This document shows positions 41,812-50,276 of a DNA stretch of 56,033 bases, piece after piece; the stretch's first letter is position 1; every line of letters begins with the position of its first letter. The DNA comes from an uncultured Parvularcula sp. Lineage in GTDB: Bacteria > Pseudomonadota > Alphaproteobacteria > Caulobacterales > Parvularculaceae. The DNA is taken from assembly GCA_937919225.1 (NCBI GenBank), contig CALFRH010000063.1:1-56033 (forward strand), in the 5' to 3' direction. A program made the position numbers and the translations under genes. The notes below the pieces were generated by a model. It made no database searches and had not been told where the DNA came from. It worked only from the letters and a program-made list of their open reading frames with translations.

Positions 41812-42492
41812 ATGAGCCCATTGGGCCACCATATTGCCGGAGGACGGGAAGAAAACCCAAGGCTTCTGCCCCTTTTCCCCCTTCGGAGTGCGATGCTCCT
41901 GCCCAGGGGGCGTCTGCCCCTCAATATTTTTGAGCCTCGGTACCTGGCGATGACCGATCATGCGCTCAAAACCTCCCGCATGATTGGCATGATACGCCCG
42001 CGTCACGATGATGATGTGAACCCGCCCCTTTATACCGTCGGCTGCGCGGGACGAATTACCTCTTTTTCGGAAACCGGGGATGGCCGTTATCTCATCACCC
42101 TCACGGGCGTTAGCCGGTTTCGCCTCACCAGAGAGGAAATCACTGCCACCGGGTTTCGGTTGGGCGAGGTGGATTGGTCCCCCTACGCCCTCGATCAAGA
42201 AGAGATAGCGGATGAAAGCCCAGCTTTGCGGGATCGGATCGTAGATCTGCTTATGAAATATCTCGATGAAGTGGGGCTAAGCGCCGATTGGGACTCCATT
42301 GAGGGCGCATCAGCAGAAACCATTGTGAACTCGATTTCCATGAGTTGCCCCTTTGACGCCGATGAAAAGCAAGCCCTGCTTGAGGCCTCGACCATTGCGG
42401 AGCGGGCGGAAACGCTGATTGCCCTTATGGAAATGGCTGTCTTTGGCGGTCAAGGCGACGCAACTGATGACGCGCGCCAGAGAATGCAGTAG
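41812..42492 (+). CDS. Lon N-terminal (LON/PUA-like) domain protein
   Basis: A 226-residue protein with only the Lon N-terminal substrate-binding domain: [34 protein letters not shown], then [16 protein letters not shown] and [23 protein letters not shown]. No ATPase or protease domain follows. In alphaproteobacteria this stand-alone protein is often encoded after the CnoX-like gene, as here (32-base spacing, same strand). It probably binds substrate proteins or a partner protease (inference). AAAGGACAG precedes the ATG. Confidence 0.88.
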   Translation: MSPLGHHIAGGREENPRLLPLFPLRSAMLLPRGRLPLNIFEPRYLAMTDHALKTSRMIGMIRPRHDDDVNPPLYTVGCAGRITSFSETGDGRYLITLTGVSRFRLTREEITATGFRLGEVDWSPYALDQEEIADESPALRDRIVDLLMKYLDEVGLSADWDSIEGASAETIVNSISMSCPFDADEKQALLEASTIAERAETLIALMEMAVFGGQGDATDDARQRMQ

Positions 42493-42581
42493 GGCACACA
42501 GAATTCGGGAAGAGACCCAAATGTTGTCGCCCGACGACGCCGACTAAGATCAATTCCTTAACACACCCGCGGGGATACCCC

Positions 42582-42785
42582 ATGGTTAATAAATCTCTCC
42601 TCACCATGCTCGTCTGCCCCATCACCCGGGCGCCGTTAACCTATGACGAAGAGGCTCAGGAGCTGATTTCAAGCAAGGCGCGCCTTGCCTATCCGGTTCG
42701 AAGCGGCATTCCAATTATGCTTGAGGCAGAAGCCCGGTCCCTCGACACGCCTCGCCCGACCGCTCCTCCGACCGCGGAGAGTTAA
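42582..42785 (+). CDS. Trm112/UPF0434 family protein
   Basis: A 67-residue protein ([30 protein letters not shown], then [18 protein letters not shown]), the compact YcaR/Trm112 fold. The zinc-binding cysteines of longer relatives are reduced to one (VCPIT), as in many bacterial members. The family activates methyltransferases in eukaryotes and archaea; its bacterial role is unclear. It is 89 bases after the Lon-N gene and may share its transcript. Confidence 0.88.
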   Translation: MVNKSLLTMLVCPITRAPLTYDEEAQELISSKARLAYPVRSGIPIMLEAEARSLDTPRPTAPPTAES

Positions 42786-42860
42786 CCTTTGCCTTAAGGC
42801 CCCTTTAACCAACTCTGGTGTTTAACAAGGGGTGAACAGGCAAAGTGAGCGGAGTGGTTA

Positions 42861-43400
42861 ATGAACCTGCGGATGGGCATGCTGGTATTTCTTCCTATGG
42901 CGATGGCCGGACTGGGGCTAATGGCGGGGGGCAGTGCAGGCGGTGCAGCGAGTGTCAGTACACTCCCCACCTATAGCAATGTCGAGCGCGGCCCATCGGG
43001 TCTGCCGGTGCCGCGGTTTGTCGCCCTCAAAAAAGATGAGGTCCTCGCGCGATTTGGTCCGTCATTTGATTATCCGGTAGCTTATGAATTTCGCCGTCAG
43101 GGATTACCACTCAAGGTCATTGCCGAGGATCGCGATAATATCTGGCGCCGGGTCGAAGATCGGGACGGTCGCCGAATGTGGATCCACCGGTCTATGTTGA
43201 CGATGAACGCCCACGCCGTTGTCCATGCGGATAGCGCCATCCTCCGCGCAGCCCCTACAGATGATGCGCCGGGTCGTGCCAAGTTGGCCGGTGGAGTGAT
43301 GACCCGCATCGAAGCCTGCGACGGCGATTGGTGCCGGGTGAAAGCCGGAGATTTCCGCGGTTGGCTACCCCATGACAGTCTTTGGGGCGCCCCGATTTAA
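42861..43400 (+). CDS. Secreted protein with two SH3-like domains
   Basis: A 179-residue exported protein: N-terminal hydrophobic segment (MGMLVFLPMAMAGLGLMAGGSAGG), then two bacterial SH3-type repeats, KDEVLARFGPSFDYPVAYEFR..LKVIAEDRDNIWRRVEDRDGRRMWIHRSML and ADSAILRAAPTDDAPG..GVMTRIEACDGDWCRVKAGDFRGWLPHDSL. Family knowledge: such SH3b domains bind peptidoglycan or act as periplasmic adapters. It converges with the PhzF gene, with ten bases between stops. Confidence 0.85.
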   Translation: MNLRMGMLVFLPMAMAGLGLMAGGSAGGAASVSTLPTYSNVERGPSGLPVPRFVALKKDEVLARFGPSFDYPVAYEFRRQGLPLKVIAEDRDNIWRRVEDRDGRRMWIHRSMLTMNAHAVVHADSAILRAAPTDDAPGRAKLAGGVMTRIEACDGDWCRVKAGDFRGWLPHDSLWGAPI

Positions 43401-43410
43401 GCCGATATTC

Positions 43411-44277
43411 TCAAAGCGCAATCGTGCCCGTCACCGTGGTCACAGCGGCGCCCCCTACCTGGATGCGCGCCGCTTCAGTTGTTTTCACATAGATTTGTCC
43501 CGCGCGGCCAACGCAGCGACCCTGGGCTGCCCTATAGTCATGCCCGGCGGCCATGCGACCAGCGTGAAGACGGTAGGCGGCCACCGAGCCATTCCCGCTG
43601 CCGCACACCGGATCTTCTTCAATGCCAGACGAGGGAGCGAAAGACCGCACTTCGATGCCGGTATCCCCAGTGGTATGGGGGCCAAAAATGGTCACACCAC
43701 TGACCTTAAGATCATTCTCAAAAACCGCCGAGGCAATGTAATCTGGACAAAGATCAATAACAACCTCCGCACTTTCAAGCTCTGCGACAACCCACCGGGC
43801 ACCAACATCGACGAGGGCTGGCACCGTCCCCTTCGCCACCGGCTGGCCAAGAATGCCAATAAGGCGCTTGGTTTCATCGTCGGATAAATCCCGAATGGTG
43901 GGCGTGGGAAGATCAAAGGCGCGGGTGCGCGCACCCGCCTCTTCCCCCACTTCTACCCGGACAAGGCCAACCGCACATTCTTGCGTCACCGCCCCATCCC
44001 CTGGCGTGATAAGGCCCGCCTCCATTAACGCGTGGGCAGTCCCGAGAGTTGGATGCCCCGCAAAGGGGAGCTCATCCCGGGGTGTGAAGATCCGAACACG
44101 ATAATCTGCTCCCTCTTTCGTGGGCGGTAGGCAAAAGGTTGTTTCTGAAAGGTTCGTCCACGCTGCAATGGACTGCATCTCCTCATCGCTCAGCCCCTCA
44201 GCATCAAAAATGACCGCCAGGGGGTTTCCGCGCAAGGGCGTGGCAGCGAAAACGTCGACAACGCGATAAGGGCGCAT
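43411..44277 (-). CDS. PhzF-family isomerase/epimerase-like protein
   Basis: A 288-residue PhzF/DapF-fold protein: YRVVDVFAATPLRGNPLAVIFDAEGLSDEEMQ, with the catalytic glutamate in NLSETTFCLPP (E46), FTPRDELPFAGHPTLGTAHAL and GDTGIEVRSFAPSSGIEEDPVCGSGNGSVA. Length is typical. The physiological substrate is not predictable; family members include phenazine isomerase and many uncharacterised proteins. It follows the aldehyde dehydrogenase by 62 bases on the same strand; a hairpin (GGCCAC-GTGGCC) lies between. Confidence 0.9.
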   Translation of the reverse strand: MRPYRVVDVFAATPLRGNPLAVIFDAEGLSDEEMQSIAAWTNLSETTFCLPPTKEGADYRVRIFTPRDELPFAGHPTLGTAHALMEAGLITPGDGAVTQECAVGLVRVEVGEEAGARTRAFDLPTPTIRDLSDDETKRLIGILGQPVAKGTVPALVDVGARWVVAELESAEVVIDLCPDYIASAVFENDLKVSGVTIFGPHTTGDTGIEVRSFAPSSGIEEDPVCGSGNGSVAAYRLHAGRMAAGHDYRAAQGRCVGRAGQIYVKTTEAARIQVGGAAVTTVTGTIAL

Positions 44278-44339
44278 GGTGGAGACCTTTCAATATGGAG
44301 AGGCCACTCCGCTACCGGGTGGCCACTCTAATATGTTGG

Positions 44340-45767
44340 TCACCCAGCCGTGCCGATCAAGGCTTTTGTCTCTAAGAACTCTTCAAAACCGTGCTCACCC
44401 CATTCGCGGCCATTGCCCGACTGTTTATAGCCGCCGAATGGCGCGTTGAAATTCGCCGCTGCCCCGTTCAGATGCACATTCCCCGTGCGCAAACGCCTCG
44501 CGACCGCCTTGGCCCGGTCAAGGTCACCGGCCGAGACATATCCCGACAGGCCGTAAGGGGTATCATTGGCAATCGCCACAGCATCATCCTCATCCTTATA
44601 GGGAAGGATGCATAGTACCGGGCCAAAGATCTCTTCCCGCGCGATGGTCATCTCATTTGTCACGTCAGCAAAGATCGTGGGCTTGACGTAGTAGCCGGTC
44701 TCAAGGCCCTCAGGCTTACCGGGTCCCCCGGCCACAAGTCGCGCGCCCTCATCAACCCCCTGTTGGATAAGGCCTTGGATTTTGGTCCATTGCCCCTCAC
44801 TCACCACCGGGCCAATCACGGTGCCATCCTGGGTCGGATCACCGGGGGTGATACCCGCCACCACCCCCTGGGCAATGGCAATCGCCTCGTCCATCTTATC
44901 CTGGGGTACCAAAAGGCGGGTCGGTGCGTTGCAAGACTGGCCCGAATTCATCATGCAGGTGAAAACACCGTGGCTCACCGCGCCTGCCAAATCTGCGTCA
45001 TCCATCACGATGTTTGCGGATTTCCCGCCAAGTTCTTGGGCCACACGCTTCACCGTCGCCGCAGCCGCCTTGGCCACCTCGACCCCTGCGCGGGTGGAGC
45101 CGGTGAACGACACCATATCAATCTGGGGATGCACCGAAATAGCAGCGCCCACATCAACCCCTGTTCCGTGTACCATGTTAAAGACACCCGGCGGCACCTC
45201 GGCGGCCTCCAAGACTTCTGCCAAAATATGAGCAGAGATGGGCGCCACCTCGGAGGGTTTGAGGACGATGGTACAGCCCGCCGCTAAGGCGGGCGCCACC
45301 TTGCACAGGATTTGGTTCAGCGGCCAGTTCCAGGGGGTGATCATGCCCACCACCCCAATCGGCTCTTTCACCAACTCAAATCCGTCTCGCTCATCGGTAA
45401 ACGGATAGTCACCAAGGATGGTCGCCGTGGTCTGAACATGCATAAGGCCTGAGCCCACCTGCGCCTGCAGGGCGAAACTGCTGGGCGCGCCCATTTCCTC
45501 GGTCACCGCCGCGCCAAGATCAATCATCCGCGTTTGATAGGCCGCCATGATCCGTTGGAGGAGGGCCACTCGATCAGCCGGGGACGTCTGGGAAAAGCTG
45601 TCAAACGCCTTTCGCGCCGCCGCCACCGCGTCGTCCACATCGCCTTCGGTCCCCAACGCGATTTCCGCGACCTGTTGCTCGGTCGCTGGGTTAATCACAC
45701 TGAGACGTCCCGTACCCTTCGGGGCAACCCACTCGCCCCCAATATAGAATTTTGTCAGATCCCGCAT
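44340..45767 (-). CDS. NAD(P)-dependent aldehyde dehydrogenase
   Basis: A 475-residue ALDH from the ATG at 45767 (MRDLTKFYIGGEWVAPKG), with AAGGAAGCG upstream; an in-frame start at 45824 would add 19 residues. It has MITPWNWPLNQI, then GSTRAGVEVAKAAA, AQELGGKSANIV (catalytic E) and NSGQSCNAPTRLLVP (nucleophilic C). The end ANFNAPFGGYKQSGNGREWG is typical. All catalytic residues are present. Substrate class cannot be stated; it resembles the betaine/phenylacetaldehyde group. Confidence 0.93.
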   Translation of the reverse strand: MRDLTKFYIGGEWVAPKGTGRLSVINPATEQQVAEIALGTEGDVDDAVAAARKAFDSFSQTSPADRVALLQRIMAAYQTRMIDLGAAVTEEMGAPSSFALQAQVGSGLMHVQTTATILGDYPFTDERDGFELVKEPIGVVGMITPWNWPLNQILCKVAPALAAGCTIVLKPSEVAPISAHILAEVLEAAEVPPGVFNMVHGTGVDVGAAISVHPQIDMVSFTGSTRAGVEVAKAAAATVKRVAQELGGKSANIVMDDADLAGAVSHGVFTCMMNSGQSCNAPTRLLVPQDKMDEAIAIAQGVVAGITPGDPTQDGTVIGPVVSEGQWTKIQGLIQQGVDEGARLVAGGPGKPEGLETGYYVKPTIFADVTNEMTIAREEIFGPVLCILPYKDEDDAVAIANDTPYGLSGYVSAGDLDRAKAVARRLRTGNVHLNGAAANFNAPFGGYKQSGNGREWGEHGFEEFLETKALIGTAG

Positions 45768-45926
45768 TGTCGCTTCCTTCCGCTGGGTCAGCATCATTGT
45801 TGAGCGCAAGTATACATCGTACACTTTTGGGGTCTAGGCGAGTGTGCAGTTAGACAGCGTCTATGGCGAAACAATAAGCTACAGGCGGTTTCTCTAGGGT
45901 GCGGTGACCATCCCGTTGATATGCCT

Positions 45927-46250
45927 TTAAAACGGCAGCTTCATCCCAGGCGGCAGAGGCATGCCTTGGGTGAGTTCTTTCAACTGATCCTGGGACTGGG
46001 TCTCTAACTTTGACTTGGCATCATTGATGGCCGCGGTGATGAGATCCTCCACCACCTCGCGCTCATCCTCTTTCATCAAAGACGGATCGATGGACACTGA
46101 TGAGGCGTAGCCCTTCCCGTTGAGGATCACCTTCACAAGGCCCGCGCCCGCCTGACCCTCCGCCTCCATCCCGGCGATGGTCTCCTGCATCTCTTCCATT
46201 TTCTTTTGCAGGCTGGCGGCCTGTTTCATCATATCGCCAAAATTCTTCAT
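45927..46250 (-). CDS. ybaB: YbaB/EbfC nucleoid-associated protein
   Basis: A 107-residue YbaB/EbfC protein: MKNFGDMMKQAASLQKKMEEMQE at the start, then GAGLVKVILNGKGYASSVSIDPSLMKEDEREVVEDLITAAINDA, and MPLPPGMKLPF at the end. It binds DNA as a dimer and is conserved downstream of dnaX in most bacteria; recR usually follows but is absent here. The preceding DinB gene ends four bases upstream. Confidence 0.95.
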   Translation of the reverse strand: MKNFGDMMKQAASLQKKMEEMQETIAGMEAEGQAGAGLVKVILNGKGYASSVSIDPSLMKEDEREVVEDLITAAINDAKSKLETQSQDQLKELTQGMPLPPGMKLPF

Positions 46251-46253
46251 CGC

Positions 46254-46772
46254 TTACATCTCCTCAAAGCGAGCGGGCATAAAGGGAATATCAGTGTCAT
46301 CGGGTTTCGCGCCCGCGGCGGTCAACATGGCATGAATCTGACCCCGATGATGAGTACCGTGATTAAACATATGGACAAACAAACGCGCTTTATCTTTCTC
46401 AACCTCCCGGCCCGCCGACGGGGAGAACCAGCGATACTCACCCACAAGGTCCGCAGGCGTCACCCTGCCCGACCAATCCAAGATAAAGGCATCCATATTG
46501 GCGCGCGCCGCCACGAAATCGTCCCAGCCGTCTTTATAGACCCGACTACCCGGTATGCCCGGCGCTTTGGGAACGGGATGATCCGCCAAGCGGCTTAGCC
46601 ACGCTTCATCGGCCCACAGAATATGGTTAAAGGTTTCAAAGATCGACCCAAAAAAGGCACCGCGATCCATTCGGCGGTCATCATCCGATAGCGCACTTGC
46701 CGCCGTCACAAGGCTGTCATTCTGCCAGCACGTGTAACGCGCCATGAATTTTATATACTCAACGTCAATCAT
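46254..46772 (-). CDS. DinB-family metal-binding protein
   Basis: A 172-residue DinB/YfiT-fold protein. The metal ligands are FNHILWADEAWL (H near 50) and MFNHGTHHRGQIH (H near 137 and 141), the standard triad. DinB-like proteins use bound metal in thiol transferase or similar reactions; the substrate is unknown. It overlaps the dnaX stop by eight bases, so it is made with DnaX, and precedes ybaB. This is an unusual insertion between dnaX and ybaB. Confidence 0.85.
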   Translation of the reverse strand: MIDVEYIKFMARYTCWQNDSLVTAASALSDDDRRMDRGAFFGSIFETFNHILWADEAWLSRLADHPVPKAPGIPGSRVYKDGWDDFVAARANMDAFILDWSGRVTPADLVGEYRWFSPSAGREVEKDKARLFVHMFNHGTHHRGQIHAMLTAAGAKPDDTDIPFMPARFEEM

Positions 46773-48528
46773 CTTTTTTGTCCTTTAGCGGACGAATGGA
46801 ATTGATCTTCGCATTGGGGAAGGTTTCGAACAGCGCCTTGATCATCGGATCCGACTGAATGGCCTTATCCCGGGTCTCCCGCAGGGTAGGAATACCGCCA
46901 GGATCGGGAACCACGGACACGACCCAATGAATGCCAGTCCAAGCCTTGAGGGATTTGGTCAAGGCGCCCGGCAATTCCGACGGGGCATCCTTTGTCAGGG
47001 CAATGTCAAGCCGCCCCTCCTCCACCGTCACAGGACGGATGCAGGTTTCAATACGGGTACGAAGAATAGCATCTCGCCGCTCTCCTGCCATCTCAGCAAT
47101 ATCCTGAAGGCAGGTGATCACCCGCCCGGCTGCCGGGGGTGCCTTAGCGGGAACGGGAGCAGGCACCATTGAGGGCGCCGCACTGCCCCGCCCCTCCACC
47201 AACGCCATTGTCGGCCCCGGCGGCGGAACGTTTGGGTCCATGCCGCCAATAGGGGCATGAGAGACACCGCTCGCCTGGACGCCGCCGCCCCCGCCAGGTC
47301 CCGGCGCGCCGCCTTGCGGCCCCGCACCGCCGCCATCTTTCAAGGCCTTCACCGCCTCCTCAGGGGTGGGCAGGCCCGCCGTATAGGCAATTCGTATAAG
47401 CCCTATTTCCGCAGCTGCCGCAGGGTCGGGGGCGGCCATCACCTCCTCCAACGCCTTCATGAGAAGCGACCAAACCCGCGTTAAAGCGGGCAGGGGCACG
47501 GCCGCCGCCATCGCCTTTGCCCGGGCCGCATCCGCCTCCCCCGCGGCCCCATGGCTTGCCGCCTCGGGGCCCGCCGCCTTCGTCCGTGTCAGGAGGTGCG
47601 TGATGTCGAGAAGGTCGCGCATCACCTGCCCCGGATCGGCGCCGGCATTATACTGCTCACCGAACAGATCGAGGGCGGTCTTAGGATCCCCCTTCATCGC
47701 CGCATCCAGCAGGTCCCAGCTAAAGGTCCGATCCACCAGGCCCAGCATATCGCGCACCGAGGCGGCATCCACCGCCTCACCGCCGCGCTGAATAATCGCT
47801 TGGTCAAGCAAGGAGAGGGAATCCCGCACCGACCCCTCAGCCGCCCGCGCGATCATGAGAAGAGCGTCTTCTTCAACGCTCGCATCTTCCTTCTTGGCGA
47901 TCTCCCCCAGATAGGGCGCAAGCTGCGCCGCCTCGAACCGGCGTAGGTCGAACCGCTGGCACCGAGACAGCACGGTGACGGGCACCTTCCGAATTTCCGT
48001 GGTGGCGAAGATGAACTTCACATGGGGCGGTGGTTCCTCAAGGGTCTTTAAGAGCGCGTTGAACGCTGAGTTCGACAGCATGTGAACTTCGTCAATGATG
48101 TAGACTTTGTAGCGCCCTTGGGTGGGCGCATAGCGAACCCCTTCGATAAGCTCACGAATGTCTCCCACCCCGGTGCGGGAGGCGGCATCCATTTCAATCA
48201 CGTCCGGATGACGGCTTTCAGCGATGGCACGGCAGTGACGCCCCTCCCCTGGCATATCCACCGTCGGCTTGTCGACCTCATCGGTCTCATAATTAAGGGC
48301 CCGCGCCATGATCCGCGCCGTGGTGGTTTTCCCCACCCCGCGCACACCGGTTAGGATAAAGGCATGGGCGATGCGATCCGCCTCGAAGGCGTTGCGCAAG
48401 GTGCGCACCATCGCCTCATGGCCAAGGAGATCATCGAAACTTTGGGGCCGATATTTCCGCGCCAGGACCTGGTATTCAGGGCCAGAGTCCGAAGGCTTCG
48501 TTTCAGGGGAATGTTCACTCGAGGACAT
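46765..48528 (-). CDS. dnaX: DNA polymerase III subunit gamma/tau
   Basis: A 587-residue DnaX. LARKYRPQSFDDLLGHEAMVRTLRNAF opens the AAA+ module; Walker A is LTGVRGVGKTTTARIMARAL, Walker B is VYIIDEVHMLSNSAFNALLKTLEEPPPHVKFIFATTE, and the SRCQRFDLRRF sensor follows. The zinc-module region reads TVDMPGEGRHCRAIAESRHPDVIEMDAAS and has one cysteine instead of four, as in many alphaproteobacteria. After about residue 380 a long Gly/Pro/Ala-rich linker precedes the tau-like C-terminal domain (residues 470-587). It is the core clamp-loader subunit of chromosomal replication. It leads the dnaX-dinB-ybaB operon. Confidence 0.95.
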   Translation of the reverse strand: MSSSEHSPETKPSDSGPEYQVLARKYRPQSFDDLLGHEAMVRTLRNAFEADRIAHAFILTGVRGVGKTTTARIMARALNYETDEVDKPTVDMPGEGRHCRAIAESRHPDVIEMDAASRTGVGDIRELIEGVRYAPTQGRYKVYIIDEVHMLSNSAFNALLKTLEEPPPHVKFIFATTEIRKVPVTVLSRCQRFDLRRFEAAQLAPYLGEIAKKEDASVEEDALLMIARAAEGSVRDSLSLLDQAIIQRGGEAVDAASVRDMLGLVDRTFSWDLLDAAMKGDPKTALDLFGEQYNAGADPGQVMRDLLDITHLLTRTKAAGPEAASHGAAGEADAARAKAMAAAVPLPALTRVWSLLMKALEEVMAAPDPAAAAEIGLIRIAYTAGLPTPEEAVKALKDGGGAGPQGGAPGPGGGGGVQASGVSHAPIGGMDPNVPPPGPTMALVEGRGSAAPSMVPAPVPAKAPPAAGRVITCLQDIAEMAGERRDAILRTRIETCIRPVTVEEGRLDIALTKDAPSELPGALTKSLKAWTGIHWVVSVVPDPGGIPTLRETRDKAIQSDPMIKALFETFPNAKINSIRPLKDKKDD

Positions 48529-48602
48529 GCCCTCCTTGTAAGCCCAAGGGCGCGCCCGTCAAAGGGGCACGCCCATCATGCTTTTCCCCAAGGGACCAGG
48601 CT

Positions 48603-49406
48603 TTAATAGCGCCGCCGCCTGTCCTCATAGGCATATTGAGAGCGCAGCACAAAGCTGAAGGACGCGCGGCACCCATTGTCCACCCAAATCCCGTCCCGGC
48701 GGACACCCCAATCCTTACCCTTGCGGCACCCCGCATCGGACCAGCGTTTGGTGATCCGCACCTCCCGTGCCCCATGGGGCAATCGGCAAACCGCATAACG
48801 GCGGTCAAAAGAGCTACAGGCGATCGTGTCACGCTTTTCATAGCTATCGTAGCGACCATAGCGCCTCTCCTGACCATAGCGGTCCCGCGAGTCGTAGCGC
48901 CGATCCTTATACCGATCATCACGATAGCGGCGATCGTCATCATAGCGGCGGTAAGTATCCCCAACCACAATCTTGAAGACAGCATTGCAGCCATTGTCGA
49001 CCCAGACGCCATCGCGGGTGTACCCCCAATCGCGCCCCTTGCGGCAACGGCAGTCATCAAGACGCCTTAAAAAAGCGATATCCAGCACATCCCGGCCCAC
49101 ATCGCAGACTTTATACCGACCCCCGCGGGAGTGGCAGCGCAGCTCGCTATAGCCCCGCCGGTCGCGATACCGGTCATCGCGATAGGAGGTCTGCTTATAC
49201 CCATAATCTCTATACCGCTCATCATAGCGATCGTCCTGGCGACGATCATAATCCGTATAGGCGGCTCGCCCAGCAAATTTTGAACTCACCACCGGCCCGC
49301 CCCGGCCTTCTAAAGACTTATCAAGACGATCATCCTCGTCATCCGCCGACGCCGGCGTGAACACCGCCAGCAGGGCGGCCATTGTTAAGGAAATCAAGGA
49401 ACGCAT
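48603..49406 (-). CDS. DUF3011 protein with two DUF3011 domains
   Basis: A 267-residue exported protein: signal peptide (ISLTMAALLAVFTPASA), then two DUF3011 units: CHSRGGRYKVCDVGRDVLDIAFLRRLDDCRCRKGRDWGYTRDGVWVDNGC and CSSFDRRYAVCRLPHGAREVRITKRWSDAGCRKGKDWGVRRDGIWVDNGC. Between and before them are long Asp/Arg/Tyr-rich low-complexity stretches (YDRRQDDRYDERYRDYGYK). Cysteines probably form disulphides in the periplasm. The function is unknown. Confidence 0.88.
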   Translation of the reverse strand: MRSLISLTMAALLAVFTPASADDEDDRLDKSLEGRGGPVVSSKFAGRAAYTDYDRRQDDRYDERYRDYGYKQTSYRDDRYRDRRGYSELRCHSRGGRYKVCDVGRDVLDIAFLRRLDDCRCRKGRDWGYTRDGVWVDNGCNAVFKIVVGDTYRRYDDDRRYRDDRYKDRRYDSRDRYGQERRYGRYDSYEKRDTIACSSFDRRYAVCRLPHGAREVRITKRWSDAGCRKGKDWGVRRDGIWVDNGCRASFSFVLRSQYAYEDRRRRY

Positions 49407-49817
49407 AAGGGGCCTCCTTTATAAGCTCAAAGCGGTACACCGCCCACCGGACGCCATTGCGCCCTTAGCTGCCGCCAATTCGACCAAACGTCCTACCGAA
49501 GACGATAGGGAGCGGCGAAACTATGGCCCAAATGGGGCAGCATTTTATACAATCTGTTTACCTTACGAGCAACGACAACAGAAAACTGGACTGACCAAAT
49601 CTTGCTCCAAGACTATACTCAATAATAAAGAAAATAGACGACCAATATATAGCGGTCATATTGTCAAGCTTTAAAAAGCACATGATTCCCCCCGAATCTC
49701 TACTTCGAATAACTCGAAGGCAAGATATGCCTCTCCGATAGGCCTATTCCCAGACACACGCGCCCGAACGCGGCACCTCGCGGAGCGCTTGGGTCTTAGT
49801 CCACAAAACCTGTTGAG
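49407..49817. other. Non-coding stretch between DUF3011 gene and SRP RNA
   Basis: I see no gene here. It should hold the promoter of the DUF3011 gene on the minus strand and the 3' flank of the SRP RNA. Part is AT-rich (49600-49680). Confidence 0.6.
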
Positions 49818-49819
49818 GA

Positions 49820-49915
49820 GTGGAAAGCCAACGCGACCCGTCCGGGAACTCGTTACGGCTGCTTCCTTCCGGACCTGACCGGATTGGCGAGGCGTCCGTC
49901 CGCGCGGCCTTCCGC
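49820..49915 (-). ncRNA. ffs: Small signal recognition particle RNA (4.5S type)
   Basis: On the minus strand the apical motif GGTCAGGTCCGGAAGGAAGCAGCC (49857-49880, here split as GGTCAGGTCC and GGAAGGAAGCAGCC) is the Ffh-binding site found in all bacterial SRP RNAs. The closing helix is formed by GGAAGGCC (49906-49913) and GGCTTTCC (49822-49829), so the RNA is about 96-100 bases, the small bacterial type. It lies upstream of dnaX on the same strand, a common arrangement in alphaproteobacteria. End points are approximate. Confidence 0.92.
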
Positions 49916-50276
49916 GACCTATATCGCGATGGCTCGACGGAAAGGCAAGGTCCGAAATAATGCGACCCAAAAGCCACAGCCGCCATATTACCTCACAGTA
50001 GGTATGGAAGGTCGCAACACCATTGATTTACAAGTTGCTACTAGCACCATAATCTGGCGCTCGGCATGGAGGATCACATCAGCAGGATTGTCGTACAAAA
50101 TAAGGATTATGTCGCCCTCGCGATTATGGGAAGACTGTTTCAGTCAGTCCACGCCCCCCACAAAAGCAACCTAAGATTGCGCACTTGCCCCGCCTATATT
50201 CTATCGAAGAGATAGTCTCGTCGTAAAATTGTCACGAAACAACAACACCAAAACAACAAAACCATTGGAGGAAACA
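49916..50276. other. Non-coding stretch between SRP RNA and TonB receptor gene
   Basis: No gene is visible. It should carry the SRP RNA promoter (minus) and the leader of the receptor gene (plus), whose ATG at 50277 has GGAGGAAA upstream. I saw no recognisable Fur box or riboswitch. Confidence 0.5.

Noticed and set aside
46765-48528. Loss of the DnaX zinc module as an anomaly
   Set aside because: Reduction of these cysteines is common in alphaproteobacterial DnaX, so it is not remarkable.
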